Source: Abyssibacter sp036156195
GTDB lineage: Bacteria; Pseudomonadota; Gammaproteobacteria; Nevskiales; OUC007
NCBI GenBank assembly: GCA_036156195.1
Contig: JAYZUZ010000006.1
Span: 1-64,000 of the forward strand
Direction of reading: 5' to 3'
DNA: 64,000 nt
The position numbers and the translations under genes were made by a program. Of the stretch, positions 25,869 through 34,920 are shown piece by piece; position 1 is the stretch's first letter; every line of letters begins with the position of its first letter. The notes beneath the pieces are model-generated. The model ran no database searches. It was not told where the DNA came from and worked only from the letters and a program-made list of their open reading frames with translations.

Positions 25869-26347
25869 GGCGCCAGAATCTCCACCGGAGTCCCGCAGTC
25901 CACGCGATCGAACAGGTCGATGACGTCGTGATTACGCATCCGAATACACCCATGGGAGGCCGGCACACCCATCGGTTCGCTATCCGGTGTGCCATGGATG
26001 TAGATGTATCGCCGCATGCTGTCGACGTCCCCACCCCGGTTCAGGCCGGGCTCCTCCCCGCACAGCCAGAGAATTCGCGTGAGAATCCAGTCTCGCTCCG
26101 GTGCAGACGCCGCGAGCGCGGGGTGGTAGCGCTCACCGGTCGGGCGCCGCCCGACAAACACGGCCCCCAGCGGCGCACCCGCACCAATTTTGGCGCGGAT
26201 ACGATGTCGCCCGCGGGGTGTGCATAAGCTGCCGCTGCGTTCACCGGCCCCGTTCAGCGCTGTGGAGACGGCGTAGCGACGCAAAGCGCCGGCTGACCGC
26301 CAAATCAACTGCTGGCTGGCCAGATCCACCACGATGGCCGCATTCAT
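25865..26347 (-). CDS. YkuD-domain protein without signal peptide, probable cytoplasmic L,D-carboxypeptidase
   Basis: The 160-residue product is almost all YkuD domain, with YIYIHGTPDSEPMGVPASHGCIRM holding the catalytic His118 and Cys134 pair. It starts MNAAIVVDLASQ without signal peptide or membrane helix. A YkuD enzyme of this compact type (ElsL/LdtK) is reported in Acinetobacter as a cytoplasmic L,D-carboxypeptidase for peptidoglycan recycling. Its 4-bp overlap with nagZ supports that role over cell-wall crosslinking. An upstream in-frame ATG at 26359 is possible, but ATG 26347 overlaps the CYTH stop in the ATGA manner common in this cluster. Confidence 0.88.
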   Translation of the reverse strand: MNAAIVVDLASQQLIWRSAGALRRYAVSTALNGAGERSGSLCTPRGRHRIRAKIGAGAPLGAVFVGRRPTGERYHPALAASAPERDWILTRILWLCGEEPGLNRGGDVDSMRRYIYIHGTPDSEPMGVPASHGCIRMRNHDVIDLFDRVDCGTPVEILAP

Positions 26348-26817
26348 ACTTTGTCCCATTGCGTGTAGGGGTGCTGCGCCAGTTGGTGGTTGTAATAGCG
26401 AGGGTCATCAGTGACGTCCTGACCCAGCCACGCGGGCCGATCAAACGGTGTTGCTGGCGAGGGCAGCTCGATCTCGGCAACGATCAGGCCCGCATTGGCA
26501 CCCAGAAATTCGTCGATCTCCCAGGTCAGACGGCCGGCAGGCACTCGGTGACGCCGTTTCTCGATGCGGCCGCCGCCCAAACGGGTCATGAGCTGGCGGG
26601 CGTCGCCGAGCGGTATCGGGTACTCAAACTCCAGCCGGGCCGGCCCGGCCACGGCCTGTTTGATGTTCAGCGTCGCCTGCTGATCCTCGATGCGAACGCG
26701 GACCGAGGCGCGCCCTTGGTCATTCAGGTAGGCCTGAGACATCTCCGACACCTGTTGCACCTGAGCTCTCCAGGTATCAGCGGTCACCAGAAACTTACGC
26801 TCGACTTCAATCGCCAC
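26344..26817 (-). CDS. CYTH domain-containing protein (triphosphate tunnel family)
   Basis: The 157-residue protein starts MAIEVERKFLV, the ExExK motif that defines CYTH domains. It continues with the expected charged tunnel residues (RVRI, LNIKQ, EFEYPIP, KRRHRVP, WEIDEF, VAEIELP). Known members hydrolyse inorganic triphosphate or related substrates, but the exact activity cannot be read from the sequence. It lies between rlmD and the YkuD gene and overlaps both. Confidence 0.88.
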   Translation of the reverse strand: MAIEVERKFLVTADTWRAQVQQVSEMSQAYLNDQGRASVRVRIEDQQATLNIKQAVAGPARLEFEYPIPLGDARQLMTRLGGGRIEKRRHRVPAGRLTWEIDEFLGANAGLIVAEIELPSPATPFDRPAWLGQDVTDDPRYYNHQLAQHPYTQWDKV

Positions 26818-28165
26818 GGGTCAGCACCGCCATGGACTCGACATGGGCGGTCTGCGGGAACATGTCGATGACACCTGCCTGCTCACAGCGGAAACCATGC
26901 ACATGCACCAAGCGCCCGACATCACGCGCGAGCGTTGCAGGGTGACAGGACACATAAACCACGCGCCGAACCCCGGTCGCGGCCAATGCATCCAGACACT
27001 CGGCGGCCCCTGCTCTGGGCGGATCGAGTAGCGCCAGATCGAACTGTTGCCCGGTCCATCGCCACGGCTCGGAGGTTTCAAACAGATTCGCCACTTCGGT
27101 ACTGATCTGCGCGTCCACGCCATTGAGGCGTGCATTGGCGTCAGCCCGGGCGACCAATGCCGCATCCCCCTCCACGGCATGGACCTGGGCGCCTCTTCGC
27201 GCCATCGGCAATGTGAAATTCCCCAGCCCTGCAAACAATTCGAGCACACGATCGCCCGGTCGCAGATCCAGCGCCTCGAGCGCGCGCTGAACCAGCATGC
27301 GGTTGACCGCGCCATTCACCTGAATAAAGTCCTGCGGCTCAAACACCAGCGTGATGTCGTCCTCCGGCAACCGGTAGCTCAGCGAACGCGCGGGCGGGTT
27401 CAAAGGCGCGATGCTGTCCAGTCCGCCCGGCTGCAGGTAGACCTGGACGCCAAGCCGGCCTTCCAATGCCTCCAGTTCCTCCCGGTCAGCCGCGGTGGGC
27501 TGCGCCAGACAACGAATGGTCAGCGCTGCACAGGCGTCGCCATAGGCAATCTCCACCTGGGGAATCTCGCCGCGAATGCTCAGCCGTCCCAGGGCATCGG
27601 AGAGCTCCATCAGCCGATGCCCCAGCTCCGGCACGATGACCTCACAGGCATCGATATCGGCCACGTAAGGCTTGTCGCGCTCACGAAAACCCACCAAAAC
27701 CCGCCCCTTGGCGGGCACATCGCGCACCGACAATCGCGCGCGTCGGCGATAGCCTAGAGTGGGACCGGTCAGCGGCTCGGCGAGGGTTGCAGGCTCGACC
27801 TTGCCGATCCTGGCCAGCGCATCCAGCACTTGCTGCTGCTTTTCGCGCAACTGACCTGCCGATGCCAAATGCTGCAACTTGCAACCACCGCAGTACCCAG
27901 CGTGGCGGCACGGCGGTTCGACGCGATCCGGTGCAGGTGTCACTACCGCCTCGAGCCGGCCTTCGGCGAAATCCGACCGGTTGCGCACCCGCATGAACTC
28001 GACAGTTTCGCCAGGCAGGGCGCCGTCGATGAAGATCACCTTGCCGGGATCTGCCCCCACGTCGGCTTCGGGCACGCGACCAATCCCGCGACCGTCGTTC
28101 GCCAAGGCGGTGATTTCGGTCTGAAACGGACCTGCGGGCTGGGGCCTGCGGCGACGCCTGCTCAC
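26807..28165 (-). CDS. rlmD: 23S rRNA (uracil(1939)-C(5))-methyltransferase RlmD
   Basis: The 452-residue enzyme methylates U1939 of 23S rRNA using SAM. It has a TRAM domain (about 15-75), iron-sulfur cysteines in CRHAGYCGGC plus a later Cys in DIDACEVI, the SAM motif LELFAGLGNFTLP and the catalytic VYVSCHPATLARD. The start is a GTG at 28165 that overlaps the cysM stop (GTGA), giving MSRRRRRPQPAG and the normal family length. The open frame above it lies in cysM. Confidence 0.93.
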   Translation of the reverse strand: MSRRRRRPQPAGPFQTEITALANDGRGIGRVPEADVGADPGKVIFIDGALPGETVEFMRVRNRSDFAEGRLEAVVTPAPDRVEPPCRHAGYCGGCKLQHLASAGQLREKQQQVLDALARIGKVEPATLAEPLTGPTLGYRRRARLSVRDVPAKGRVLVGFRERDKPYVADIDACEVIVPELGHRLMELSDALGRLSIRGEIPQVEIAYGDACAALTIRCLAQPTAADREELEALEGRLGVQVYLQPGGLDSIAPLNPPARSLSYRLPEDDITLVFEPQDFIQVNGAVNRMLVQRALEALDLRPGDRVLELFAGLGNFTLPMARRGAQVHAVEGDAALVARADANARLNGVDAQISTEVANLFETSEPWRWTGQQFDLALLDPPRAGAAECLDALAATGVRRVVYVSCHPATLARDVGRLVHVHGFRCEQAGVIDMFPQTAHVESMAVLTRGD

Positions 28166-29067
28166 TCGATGGCCCCGAAGACGCCAGTCGACAGGTACCG
28201 ATCGCCGCGATCGCACACAATACTGACGATTGTCGCGTTCTCCAGCTCGGCAGCCAGGCTCAGCGCGACATGCATGGCGCCGCCTGAAGACACACCGGCA
28301 AAAATGCCCTCCTCGGCAGCCAAGCGCCGGGTCATGGTCTCTGCGTCGGACGCCGCCACGTCCATGGTGCGGTCCACACGAGCCGGATCGAAAATCGCGG
28401 GCAGATAAGCCTCTGGCCAGCGACGGATACCCGGGATGCTGGACTCGCCTTCGGGCTGGACACCAATGATCTGAATAGCGGGGTTCTGCTGCTTGAAGTA
28501 CGCCGAGCACCCCATGATGGTGCCCGTCGTGCCCATGGACGACACAAAATGCGTGACCTCACCGCCGGTGGCATCCCAGATCTCCGGCCCGGTCCCTTCA
28601 AAATGGGCACGGGGGTTGTCCGGGTTGGCAAACTGGTTCAATACCTTGCCTTCGCCGGCCTGCTCCATCCGCATCGCCAGATCGCGGGCCCCCTCCATAC
28701 CCTCAGCACGCGTGACATGAACGATCTTGGCGCCGAACGCCCGCATTGTGGCGGTTCGTTCGGCGCTGGCGTTCTCGGGCATGATCAGCACCATGCGATA
28801 ACCGCGCATCGCGGCCACCATCGCCAATGCGATGCCGGTGTTACCACTGGTCGCCTCGATCAAGGTGTCGCCTGGCGAGATTTCACCGCGCTGCTCTGCG
28901 TAGCGCAGCATGCTGTGCGCCGGCCTGTCCTTGACCGAGCCTGCGGGATTATTGCCTTCCAGCTTGGCGAGTATCCGGTTCCCCCGATCGCGGAGAGCGC
29001 GATCCAGGCGCTGAATCTGAACCAGGGGTGTCTTGCCAATCGTGGCATCAAGCGTGGGAATCGTCAT
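28162..29067 (-). CDS. cysM: Cysteine synthase B (O-acetylserine sulfhydrylase)
   Basis: The 301-residue PLP enzyme makes cysteine from O-acetylserine and sulfide or thiosulfate. It has the IGKTPLVQI start, the PLP-lysine motif LEGNNPAGSVKDRPA (Lys near 46), the substrate loop EATSGNTGIALA, and the glycine loop SSMGTTGT. It is the first gene of an eight-gene run of overlapping frames and is divergent from gacS. The cysM-rlmD pairing also occurs in Pseudomonas beside the gacS region. Confidence 0.95.
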   Translation of the reverse strand: MTIPTLDATIGKTPLVQIQRLDRALRDRGNRILAKLEGNNPAGSVKDRPAHSMLRYAEQRGEISPGDTLIEATSGNTGIALAMVAAMRGYRMVLIMPENASAERTATMRAFGAKIVHVTRAEGMEGARDLAMRMEQAGEGKVLNQFANPDNPRAHFEGTGPEIWDATGGEVTHFVSSMGTTGTIMGCSAYFKQQNPAIQIIGVQPEGESSIPGIRRWPEAYLPAIFDPARVDRTMDVAASDAETMTRRLAAEEGIFAGVSSGGAMHVALSLAAELENATIVSIVCDRGDRYLSTGVFGAIE

Positions 29068-29158
29068 GGCGGCGGATTCTACCGAATGCGCCGCACGGGT
29101 TCGCCTGCCTCAGCCGTCAAATCATCCCCGCATGCGACTGATCGTTCATACTGAGACC

Positions 29159-31783
29159 ATGCAGGAGGGGCTCAACACACGGATCGGATTCGGCACCATC
29201 ACGTTCCCGGTCATCGCGGTCTGGCTGGCAATGACTGCGGCGCTGCTACGCGGGCATGTGGCCGACTACCGTTTTGCGCAAAACCGACTGGGCGCGGTCA
29301 CCCCCGGTCTTATCTACGAGAGCGCTCAGAGCGGACCCGACCAAGTCGAAGCCACCGAACTGGCGCGGCTGGCCGATGGCCTGGTCGGCATCCGCTACTT
29401 GGCATTGCTGGATGTCCGGGAGCAGCGCCTGGGGCATTGGAGCGCCTCAGACCCCGAACCCATTCCCGGCCTGGTCGGCGGCCTGCTGCGCGTGATGGGT
29501 GCGACCCAGGCAGGCGGCAGCGTCCGCCGTGTCGTCGCCCCGGAGGCATCTGCCGGCGAAGCGTTTCTGCTGGAGATTGGCTTGGCAGCGCCCATCGCTG
29601 ATCCCCAGTTTGTTCAGCGGTTCCGGCAATTACTCGGGCTGTCCACCGGTATTGGCCTGCTGGCGCTCGCCGTACTGATTCTCGTCCGCGTCCGGCTCAG
29701 CAGACCTGCGCACGAGCTTGAGCTTGCGCTGCGACGCTTGGTACGCGGCGAGGATGCGCATCAAATAACCCGGCTACCCGCCCCCTATGCCGACGCGGCC
29801 GGCTCCATCCGCCTGCTCAGCGAGCGACTACGCTACAGCCGGGACCATTTGCGTACGCACGTACTCCAAGCCACCGACAAGCTGCACGCCGACCTGAACC
29901 GACTGCGGCGCCGCGTTCGCGAGGTAGAAACCGAGCGGGACAGTGCGGTGACGCTTGCCGACTCGCGGCGCGAACTGCTGTCGGGTCTGTCTCACGAGCT
30001 GCGCACCCCGTTGATCGCGATTCTTGGCCAGACAGATCTTGTGCTCCGTCAACAGCCCGATGCCGCGACGACGGAGTCGCTATTGCAGGTCAAACGATCG
30101 GTTCAGTCCCTTTTGGCGCTCATCAACGACTGGCTGGAATGGGGCCGGATCGAGGCCGGCAAGCTCACGCTCAACGAAGTGGCCTTCAATCTGCTGGACA
30201 CGGTCGAAGACACCATCAACCTGCTGGCTCCGCTCGCATACGAGAAGGACCTCGAGCTGGTGCACATCATCTACCACGATGTTCCACGCAGGCTGCGAGG
30301 TGACGCCGCACGGGTGCAGCAGGTGCTGACCAATTTGCTGTCGAATGCCATCAAGTTCACACAACGCGGCGAAGTCGTACTCCGCGTGATGAGCCGAGAG
30401 GACCACAACGATGACGCGGTGCTTGGATTTCAGGTCAGTGACACCGGCATTGGCATTCCCCAGGCGCAGCAACAGCGGCTTTTCCACGCCTTTAACCGGG
30501 CGGACCACGGCGATACCGCCGTGCAGCCGGGCACCGGACTGGGCCTGAGCATTTCCCGGCAAATCGTGCGCATGATGGACGGACATATCGAGTTCGACAG
30601 CACGGAAGGCGAAGGCTCGCGGTTCGAGGCGGTGATGCGCATTGGCAAGCAAAGCCGCCGCCCGGATCAACCCTTGGCCTGGACCGGGCTGAAAAATCGC
30701 CATGTCTGGCTGCTGGACGGCCACGCGACCGCTCGCCTCGCATTGCGGCATTGCCTGGAATACTGGAGTACTGAACTCACGGAATTCGAGGATGCCGCGC
30801 TGGCCACGGCCCAGCTGCGCTCAACACAGCAGCCGCCGGATCTGATGTTGATCGGCGTGACGGCCGCCCAGGTCGCCGATGGCTGGCTCCATGCACTGCT
30901 GCAAGATGGCCACCGCAGCCATGTGCCGATGGTGGTGCTGGTGACCAGCATCGACCATCAAATTCTTGCGCGGCTGCGCGACCTGGGCGCCAACGCGGCC
31001 CTGCCCAAGACCGTGGACCGGGAATCGCTGTACCGTGAGCTGATCGGCGCGCTGGAATACAGTGCACAGCCCCGGCGCCGACCGCTGGAAGGAGTGACCT
31101 GCCTGGTCGTCGAAAACAACATCACCAACCGGCGCCTGCTGGTGCGCAGCCTGCAGGACAATGGCGCACAGGTGCTCGAAGCAGCCGATGGTGACACGGG
31201 CCTGGAACTGGCCCAGGAACACGCGCCCAGCGTCATCCTGCTCGACCACCGCATGCCTGGCCGCGATGGGGTCGAGACCGCCACCGCCCTACGTGCGCTG
31301 GATGGCGGCAGTGGGTTTCTGATCATCGGCCTCAGCGCCAGCGTGACGCCGGAACTGCGTGAGCGCTGGCTGCAGGCAGGTGCAGATAGCGTCCTTGAGA
31401 AAAGCGCGGAGGATCGGGTGCTCATCCGTCACATGCTGCGACTCACCGAACAAGCCCCTGCAGCGGAGCTGGAGCTCACGGCAGACCCCGAGTTGCGCGA
31501 CATGCTGGTTGACGAACTCCCGCTCCAGGTCGACGCCATCCTGCAGTCTTGGCAACGACGCGACACCCGCGCCGTTTACGACGCCGTGCATCAACTCCAC
31601 GGCACCGCCGCGTTCTACAAACTGCACGCCCTCCGGGATGTGTCTCGCCGGCTGGAATCTCGACTCGCCGCCCTCAGCGATACAGAGGCGCTGGATGAAC
31701 TGACCCCCTTGCGCAGCACCCTCTGCTCACAGGTGGACGCTTACCTGGACAAGCTGGGCCGGCAAACGCCGACACGCGACTAA
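29159..31783 (+). CDS. gacS: Hybrid sensor histidine kinase of the BarA/GacS type
   Basis: The 874-residue membrane kinase has an N-terminal helix (about 9-27), a periplasmic sensor region and second helix (about 160-180), HAMP, a HisKA domain with His279 in LSHELRTP, and HATPase (VLTNLLSNAIKFT, GTGLGLSIS). A degenerate receiver whose acceptor site reads DLMLIGV follows, then a receiver with Asp696 in ILLDHRMPGRDG and an HPt domain with His811 in VHQLHGTAAFY. BarA/GacS usually signals to GacA and the small regulatory RNAs. The start is uncertain: the frame is open from 29033 and ATG 29132 or 29159 both fit, the latter matching the family's short N-terminus. Confidence 0.9.
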   Translation: MQEGLNTRIGFGTITFPVIAVWLAMTAALLRGHVADYRFAQNRLGAVTPGLIYESAQSGPDQVEATELARLADGLVGIRYLALLDVREQRLGHWSASDPEPIPGLVGGLLRVMGATQAGGSVRRVVAPEASAGEAFLLEIGLAAPIADPQFVQRFRQLLGLSTGIGLLALAVLILVRVRLSRPAHELELALRRLVRGEDAHQITRLPAPYADAAGSIRLLSERLRYSRDHLRTHVLQATDKLHADLNRLRRRVREVETERDSAVTLADSRRELLSGLSHELRTPLIAILGQTDLVLRQQPDAATTESLLQVKRSVQSLLALINDWLEWGRIEAGKLTLNEVAFNLLDTVEDTINLLAPLAYEKDLELVHIIYHDVPRRLRGDAARVQQVLTNLLSNAIKFTQRGEVVLRVMSREDHNDDAVLGFQVSDTGIGIPQAQQQRLFHAFNRADHGDTAVQPGTGLGLSISRQIVRMMDGHIEFDSTEGEGSRFEAVMRIGKQSRRPDQPLAWTGLKNRHVWLLDGHATARLALRHCLEYWSTELTEFEDAALATAQLRSTQQPPDLMLIGVTAAQVADGWLHALLQDGHRSHVPMVVLVTSIDHQILARLRDLGANAALPKTVDRESLYRELIGALEYSAQPRRRPLEGVTCLVVENNITNRRLLVRSLQDNGAQVLEAADGDTGLELAQEHAPSVILLDHRMPGRDGVETATALRALDGGSGFLIIGLSASVTPELRERWLQAGADSVLEKSAEDRVLIRHMLRLTEQAPAAELELTADPELRDMLVDELPLQVDAILQSWQRRDTRAVYDAVHQLHGTAAFYKLHALRDVSRRLESRLAALSDTEALDELTPLRSTLCSQVDAYLDKLGRQTPTRD

Positions 31784-32511
31784 CTGCGCGCCGCCACCAT
31801 CCGCTGCTTCATCTCTGCCACCGCTGCAGGCAGGCCGATGAACAGGGCACGGGCGATTAGAAAATGCCCGATGTTTAGTTCAGTGATCTCACCAATCGCC
31901 GCGATGGGGCCGACATTGTCCAGGTGCAGTCCATGGCCGGCATGCACGTCCAGACCTGCGCGGCTGGCCCGTTGGGCAAAGCCCCGGATCTCAGCAGCCA
32001 GTGCATCCATACGCTCCGGCCGGTCTGCGTATTCGCCGGTATGAATCTCGATGGCAGGCGCACCCACAGCGAGAGCGGCCTCCAGTTGCCGGTCATCCGG
32101 GTCGATGAACAGTGAGACGCGAACGCCCGCTGCAGCCAGCCGTTCGACTGCCGCCCTGACGCGATCCTGCTGGCCGGCCACATCCAGACCGCCCTCGGTC
32201 GTGAGCTCTTCCCGACGCTCCGGCACCAGGCAGCAATGCGGCGGAGCTACCGCCACTGCAAAGCCGACCATCTCTTCGGCCAGAGACATTTCCAGATTCA
32301 GCGGCACCGTCAGCTGTTCCGCCAGGGATTGCACATCCCGCTCCTGAATATGCCGCCGATCCTCACGCAGGTGCACCGTGACACCATCGGCGCCTGCATG
32401 TGCGGCGAGCAAGCCGGCTTCCGCCGGGTCGGGATAAAGGGTGCCGCGGGCTTGGCGAATCGTCGCGACATGATCAACGTTCACGCCCAGACGGATCGGA
32501 GGGTGGCTCAT
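31780..32511 (-). CDS. pdxJ: Pyridoxine 5'-phosphate synthase
   Basis: The 243-residue TIM-barrel enzyme condenses 1-deoxyxylulose 5-phosphate with aminoacetone phosphate to pyridoxine phosphate. It starts MSHPPIRLGVNVDHVATIRQARGT, a strong family signature. VTVHLREDRRHI and the later DVHAGHGLHLDNV follow. The end overlaps the convergent gacS stop by 4 bp. It is the last gene of the lepA-lepB-rnc-era-recO-pdxJ block. Confidence 0.96.
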   Translation of the reverse strand: MSHPPIRLGVNVDHVATIRQARGTLYPDPAEAGLLAAHAGADGVTVHLREDRRHIQERDVQSLAEQLTVPLNLEMSLAEEMVGFAVAVAPPHCCLVPERREELTTEGGLDVAGQQDRVRAAVERLAAAGVRVSLFIDPDDRQLEAALAVGAPAIEIHTGEYADRPERMDALAAEIRGFAQRASRAGLDVHAGHGLHLDNVGPIAAIGEITELNIGHFLIARALFIGLPAAVAEMKQRMVAARS

Positions 32512-32618
32512 GGCGGGCAGTCGGTACTCAAGCTAACGAGGGATTTGCAGCGCATCATAGAGACGTCGACACAAAATTGCGCCTTCTGCAGGGTCGGCTC
32601 GCGGACCCGGATGCTGTC

Positions 32619-33320
32619 CTAGCGGGAGAGTCGGCGTAAACCCTGGAGCAGCCGCGGCGCCTCCAGCGGTCTTGTGCCAAGGTGCGGTGCCAATGCCGTG
32701 CGCATGATCCGGCGAATATCCGCCCGAGTCTGAGCGCCGCTCCAGTCGCCCGCAGTCCAGGCCAGCAAACTGGCGCCGGCGCTCCCGTCAGTGGCGGACT
32801 CGATCGGCACCAGACCACCCTCCACACCGGCCTGATAGCGCCTGCCAGCCACCACAGGGTCACCGCTGGCGTCTCGGTCCCGCGCGAATCCGTAGCCCAA
32901 TCGCTGTAGCAACGCGTATTCGAAATCGCGCAGTGCGGGCTCGCGGGTCTTCTGCTCGTCCAGCGCGACCAGACACTGCCAGTACGCCGGGTAAATGCCC
33001 GGGTGGGGGTCATCACGAGCGAGCAGGCGCAGCAGCAGTTCGTTGACATACAACGCGCAAATGGCGGCCTCACCCTGCAGGTTGACCCGGCGGCGCGCCT
33101 CGGCAGTCGTCAGGGTTCGCAACTCTCCCGCGCCAGACCAACTCAGCTCGTATTCCTGCAGCGGCTCCAGCCGTGTCTGCCGGCCACCGCGGCGAGCGCC
33201 CTTGGCCACCAAGCCAATGCGTCCGCTCTCGGCCGTCAGACATTCAAGAATCAGGCTGGTCTCTCGGTATGGCCGCCTGTGCAGCACCACCCCGAGATCA
33301 TCGCGGCGTCGTGCGGCCAT
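32619..33320 (-). CDS. recO: DNA repair protein RecO
   Basis: The 233-residue protein promotes RecA loading with RecR. It has an OB-fold N-terminus (GVVLHRRPYRETSLILECLT, LVAKGARRG), then a helical domain with ALYVNELLLRLLARDDPHPGIYP. The C-terminus is shorter and less conserved, with no clear zinc-binding Cys cluster, as in many proteobacterial RecO. It starts 8 bp downstream of era in the same operon, and a 107-bp gap with no visible gene separates it from pdxJ. Confidence 0.9.
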   Translation of the reverse strand: MAARRRDDLGVVLHRRPYRETSLILECLTAESGRIGLVAKGARRGGRQTRLEPLQEYELSWSGAGELRTLTTAEARRRVNLQGEAAICALYVNELLLRLLARDDPHPGIYPAYWQCLVALDEQKTREPALRDFEYALLQRLGYGFARDRDASGDPVVAGRRYQAGVEGGLVPIESATDGSAGASLLAWTAGDWSGAQTRADIRRIMRTALAPHLGTRPLEAPRLLQGLRRLSR

Positions 33321-33328
33321 GAGCAGGC

Positions 33329-34234
33329 CTACGGAGCGTCCGGCAGGTCGTAACCCAAAGAGGCCAGCGCACGCTCGTCATCGGCCCAGCCCCGTTTGAC
33401 CCGGCACCAGAGTTGTAGATGCAGGCCCTGGCCCAGATCGGCCTGCAAGGCCCGCCGTGCCTCACTGCCCACCTGTTTCAGCCGGGCGCCCTTCTTGCCG
33501 ATGACAATGCCCTTGTGACTGTCCCGCGCCACCCAGATCACCGCACTGACATGGCGCCGACCATCAGTCATAGGCTCATCGGACTCAATCTCGACAGTGA
33601 TGGCGTAGGGCAACTCCTGATCCAGCGACATGAACAGCTTTTCGCGAATCATCTCTGCCATGCGGAAATGAACACCGCGATCCGTCACGCGATCGGTTTC
33701 GTAGAGAAACGGCGATTCCGGCAGCACACGGCGCAGCTCTTCGAGCAGCGCTTCCAGGTTGCTGCCGCGAGTGGCGGAGATCGGCACGACAAAATCGGTC
33801 TGGCGACGCTGGCTGAGTTCGGCGATGAACGGCATCAACTCGCTTTTCATCTTGACCAGATCGACCTTGGTCACAATGAGTCCGACCGGCGTCTTGAGCC
33901 CGCGCAACCGTTCCAGCACTTCCGCGTCCTCACCCGTCCAACGACCCGACTGCACCAGCCATAAGACGCAATCGGCATCGCGCACCGAATCGGTGGCCGT
34001 CTGATTGAGCATGCGATTCATGGCCGACTTGCCGCCCACATGAATCCCCGGCGTATCCACGAAGATCATCTGCACAGCTTCTTCCGTGCGGATGCCGAGA
34101 ATGCGATGCCGTGTGGTCTGGGGTTTGGGCGTGGTAATACTCACACGCGCGCCGACCAGCGCATTGATCAGGGTGGACTTGCCGACATTCGGCCGCCCGA
34201 CCACTGCAATAAATCCTGCTTGCGTCTTGCTCAT
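33329..34234 (-). CDS. era: GTPase Era
   Basis: The 301-residue GTPase assists 16S rRNA maturation and 30S assembly. G1 is GRPNVGKST (near 13-21), G3 is DTPGI (near 60) and G4 is TKVD (near 124). The C-terminal KH domain (about 205-285) contains VIGKKGARLKQVG. The start overlaps the rnc stop by 4 bp, the typical coupling. Confidence 0.97.
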   Translation of the reverse strand: MSKTQAGFIAVVGRPNVGKSTLINALVGARVSITTPKPQTTRHRILGIRTEEAVQMIFVDTPGIHVGGKSAMNRMLNQTATDSVRDADCVLWLVQSGRWTGEDAEVLERLRGLKTPVGLIVTKVDLVKMKSELMPFIAELSQRRQTDFVVPISATRGSNLEALLEELRRVLPESPFLYETDRVTDRGVHFRMAEMIREKLFMSLDQELPYAITVEIESDEPMTDGRRHVSAVIWVARDSHKGIVIGKKGARLKQVGSEARRALQADLGQGLHLQLWCRVKRGWADDERALASLGYDLPDAP

Positions 34235-34920
34235 GCGGTAGACACCACGTGGAACACGGCTTCCAGGCAGGCGCGGGCTGCATCCTGCTCGGCCTTACGG
34301 CGACTGCTGCCCTCGCCTTCGAACAACTGCCCAGTATCCGGCAACTGACAGGTGGCCCGCATGTGCTGCCTGTGCTGCTCCCCGGTCACCTCAATGATGT
34401 CGTAAACCGGAAGCGGCCGTCCTTGACGCTGCAGGGCCTCCTGCAGGCGCGTTTTGGCGTCCTTAAGGGTTTCGGCATTCGGCAGATTGTCCAGTCGCGC
34501 TGCGAACAGTCGACGAACCGCCGTTGCAGCCGCCTCAAAGCCCTGGTCCAGATAAATGGCGCCAAGCAGTGCCTCCACGGCATCGGCGAGAATCGAGCCG
34601 CGACGGTGCCCGCCGGTGGCCTTCTCGCCCAGCCCCAGACTCATCCAATCGCCCAGGCCCAGTTCGCGGCCGATTTCGGCCAGGGTGGTCCCTCGCACCA
34701 GCGCTGCGCGAATCCGGGACAAATCTCCTTCATCGGACTCCGGTTGGCGGGTATACAGCTCAGCGGCAATAACAAAGTTCAGCAGGCCGTCGCCCAGAAA
34801 TTCCAGCCGCTCGTTGTGCTGGCGGCCGGCAGAGCGATGCCGCAAGGCCTGCTCCAGCAGCGACTCATCCTTGAACTGATATCCAATGGCGCGCTGCAGC
34901 GCGGCCAATGTGGGTGTCAC
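34231..34920 (-). CDS. rnc: Ribonuclease III
   Basis: The 229-residue double-strand-specific RNase processes rRNA precursors and other RNAs. The catalytic motif NERLEFLGDGLLNFVIA (near 35-51) has the usual Glu and Asp, with Gly in place of the common Ser after GD. The second acidic motif DAVEALLGAIYLD is intact. The dsRNA-binding domain is C-terminal (about 155-225). The start overlaps the DUF4845 stop by 4 bp and the end overlaps era. Confidence 0.96.
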   Translation of the reverse strand: MTPTLAALQRAIGYQFKDESLLEQALRHRSAGRQHNERLEFLGDGLLNFVIAAELYTRQPESDEGDLSRIRAALVRGTTLAEIGRELGLGDWMSLGLGEKATGGHRRGSILADAVEALLGAIYLDQGFEAAATAVRRLFAARLDNLPNAETLKDAKTRLQEALQRQGRPLPVYDIIEVTGEQHRQHMRATCQLPDTGQLFEGEGSSRRKAEQDAARACLEAVFHVVSTA

